Positions 5,781-6,343 of a stretch of DNA of 6,343 nt are shown in pieces. A program made the translations under genes and the position numbers. The notes under the pieces were generated by a model that saw only the letters and a program-made list of their open reading frames with translations, made no database searches and was not told where the DNA came from. How positions within the stretch are numbered: position 1 is the stretch's first letter; every line of letters begins with the position of its first letter. This stretch comes from Tepidisphaeraceae bacterium (GTDB taxonomy: Bacteria; Planctomycetota; Phycisphaerae; Tepidisphaerales; Tepidisphaeraceae): the NCBI GenBank assembly GCA_025450555.1, contig JANWHF010000111.1, forward strand, positions 1 through 6,343, written 5' to 3'.

Positions 5781-6343
5781 ATGATCCTCGGCGCCCATCT
5801 CATCTTCAGCGCCTATGGATTCTGGTTACCCAACGATCCAAGAGGATCATGGTCCGACTTCGTCGCGTCCTGGGAATTATTGAAGTTCGGAAAAGCAACC
5901 AAAGTTTCCACGACGCGATCCGTTGCAAATGTTCCTCATAACGTTGCCCTGCGCAAAGCTACGAAGAAATCACTCGCCCACCCGCAGGTTTTCTTTAATG
6001 GTGCGCAGGCGCTGACCATCGCGAAAGGATTCACGAAAGCGGCGCGCGAAATCGACTTGCGCATCCATGCATGTTCCATTCTTCCAACGCACGCACACTT
6101 GGTCATTGGCGCGCATCGCGAAGATTATTCCCTGATCGTAAGACGCTTGAAGGCCTGCGCCACCCGCTTCCTACGCGAGCAGGAAATCGATCCCATGCAA
6201 TGTCGTCTCGATGGGTCGGGCGCCCCACAATCACCATGGGGGTCCAAATACTGGAAGGTCTATATCGACAACGAGCGACATCTGCATCACGCAATTCGCT
6301 ACGTCAAACAAAATCCCCTGAAGGAAGGCAAACGAGAGCAGCA
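5781..6343 (+). CDS. REP-associated tyrosine transposase (RAYT), IS200-like, partial
   Basis: The frame runs open from ATG at 5781 to the window edge (187 codons), so the C terminus is missing. RAYTs are single-copy relatives of IS200/IS605 Y1 transposases and act on REP hairpins as HUH nucleases. The N terminus GAHLIFSAYGFWLPNDPRGS (4-23) is typical of a RAYT subgroup. The HUH metal-binding pair is H104-A-H106 in LPTHAHLVIG (101-110). The C-terminal block YWKVYIDNERHLHHAIRYVK (157-176), followed by QNPLKEG, resembles 'YW...i.de.......YI..NP' of TnpA-REP proteins; Y174 is the likely nucleophile. All core motifs are intact. An in-frame TAA at 5775-5777 sets the ATG as the first possible start. 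The Shine-Dalgarno is poor: GGAG is about 18 bases upstream. Sampled sequence is about 50% GC, below the phosphorylase. The REP-like pair at 4092-4154 is a candidate substrate. Confidence 0.9.
   Translation, partial: MILGAHLIFSAYGFWLPNDPRGSWSDFVASWELLKFGKATKVSTTRSVANVPHNVALRKATKKSLAHPQVFFNGAQALTIAKGFTKAAREIDLRIHACSILPTHAHLVIGAHREDYSLIVRRLKACATRFLREQEIDPMQCRLDGSGAPQSPWGSKYWKVYIDNERHLHHAIRYVKQNPLKEGKREQ

Overview
The window looks like chromosomal DNA from a GC-rich, gene-sparse environmental bacterium, most likely a member of the Planctomycetota. Three things point there: a Tat-signalled Gfo/Idh/MocA oxidoreductase that ends in a 'YREPW' type tail, a DUF3417-type alpha-glucan phosphorylase, and palindromic intergenic repeats lying close to a REP-associated tyrosine transposase (RAYT). 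The assignment rests on family resemblance recalled from memory, not on a search.

Layout from left to right. (1) At 1-191 on the minus strand is the N-terminal part of an unidentified membrane protein, cut by the window edge. (2) At 297-704 (+) is a 135-aa DUF6188-like protein, in sequence that looks less GC-rich than its neighbours. (3) Converging on it at 780-3395 (-) is glycogen/alpha-glucan phosphorylase, complete with its PLP-lysine motif; an internal start at 3350 has a better ribosome binding site. (4) At 3488-3976 (-) is a small protein with a Sec signal peptide and unknown function. (5) The 310-base divergent intergenic region 3977-4286 holds a cluster of palindromes: an 8-bp hairpin at 4072-4091, directly followed by two inverted copies of a REP-like unit (4092-4118 and 4129-4154). 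(6) At 4287-5630 (+) is the Tat-exported oxidoreductase, followed by a good intrinsic terminator at 5673-5696 and a second GC-rich hairpin at 5705-5721. (7) At 5781-6343 (+), running off the right edge, is the RAYT.

There is no obvious multi-gene operon. Phosphorylase degrades storage glucan; the oxidoreductase probably handles sugars or sugar derivatives outside the cytoplasmic membrane; the two small proteins are unassigned. The most interesting feature is the pair of REP-like elements. They carry a GTAG/GTGG foot, and their stems differ by a compensated base-pair change. They lie about 1.6 kb from a HUH-family RAYT that could be their mobilising enzyme. I see no CRISPR array, tRNA, rRNA or clear defence system here.
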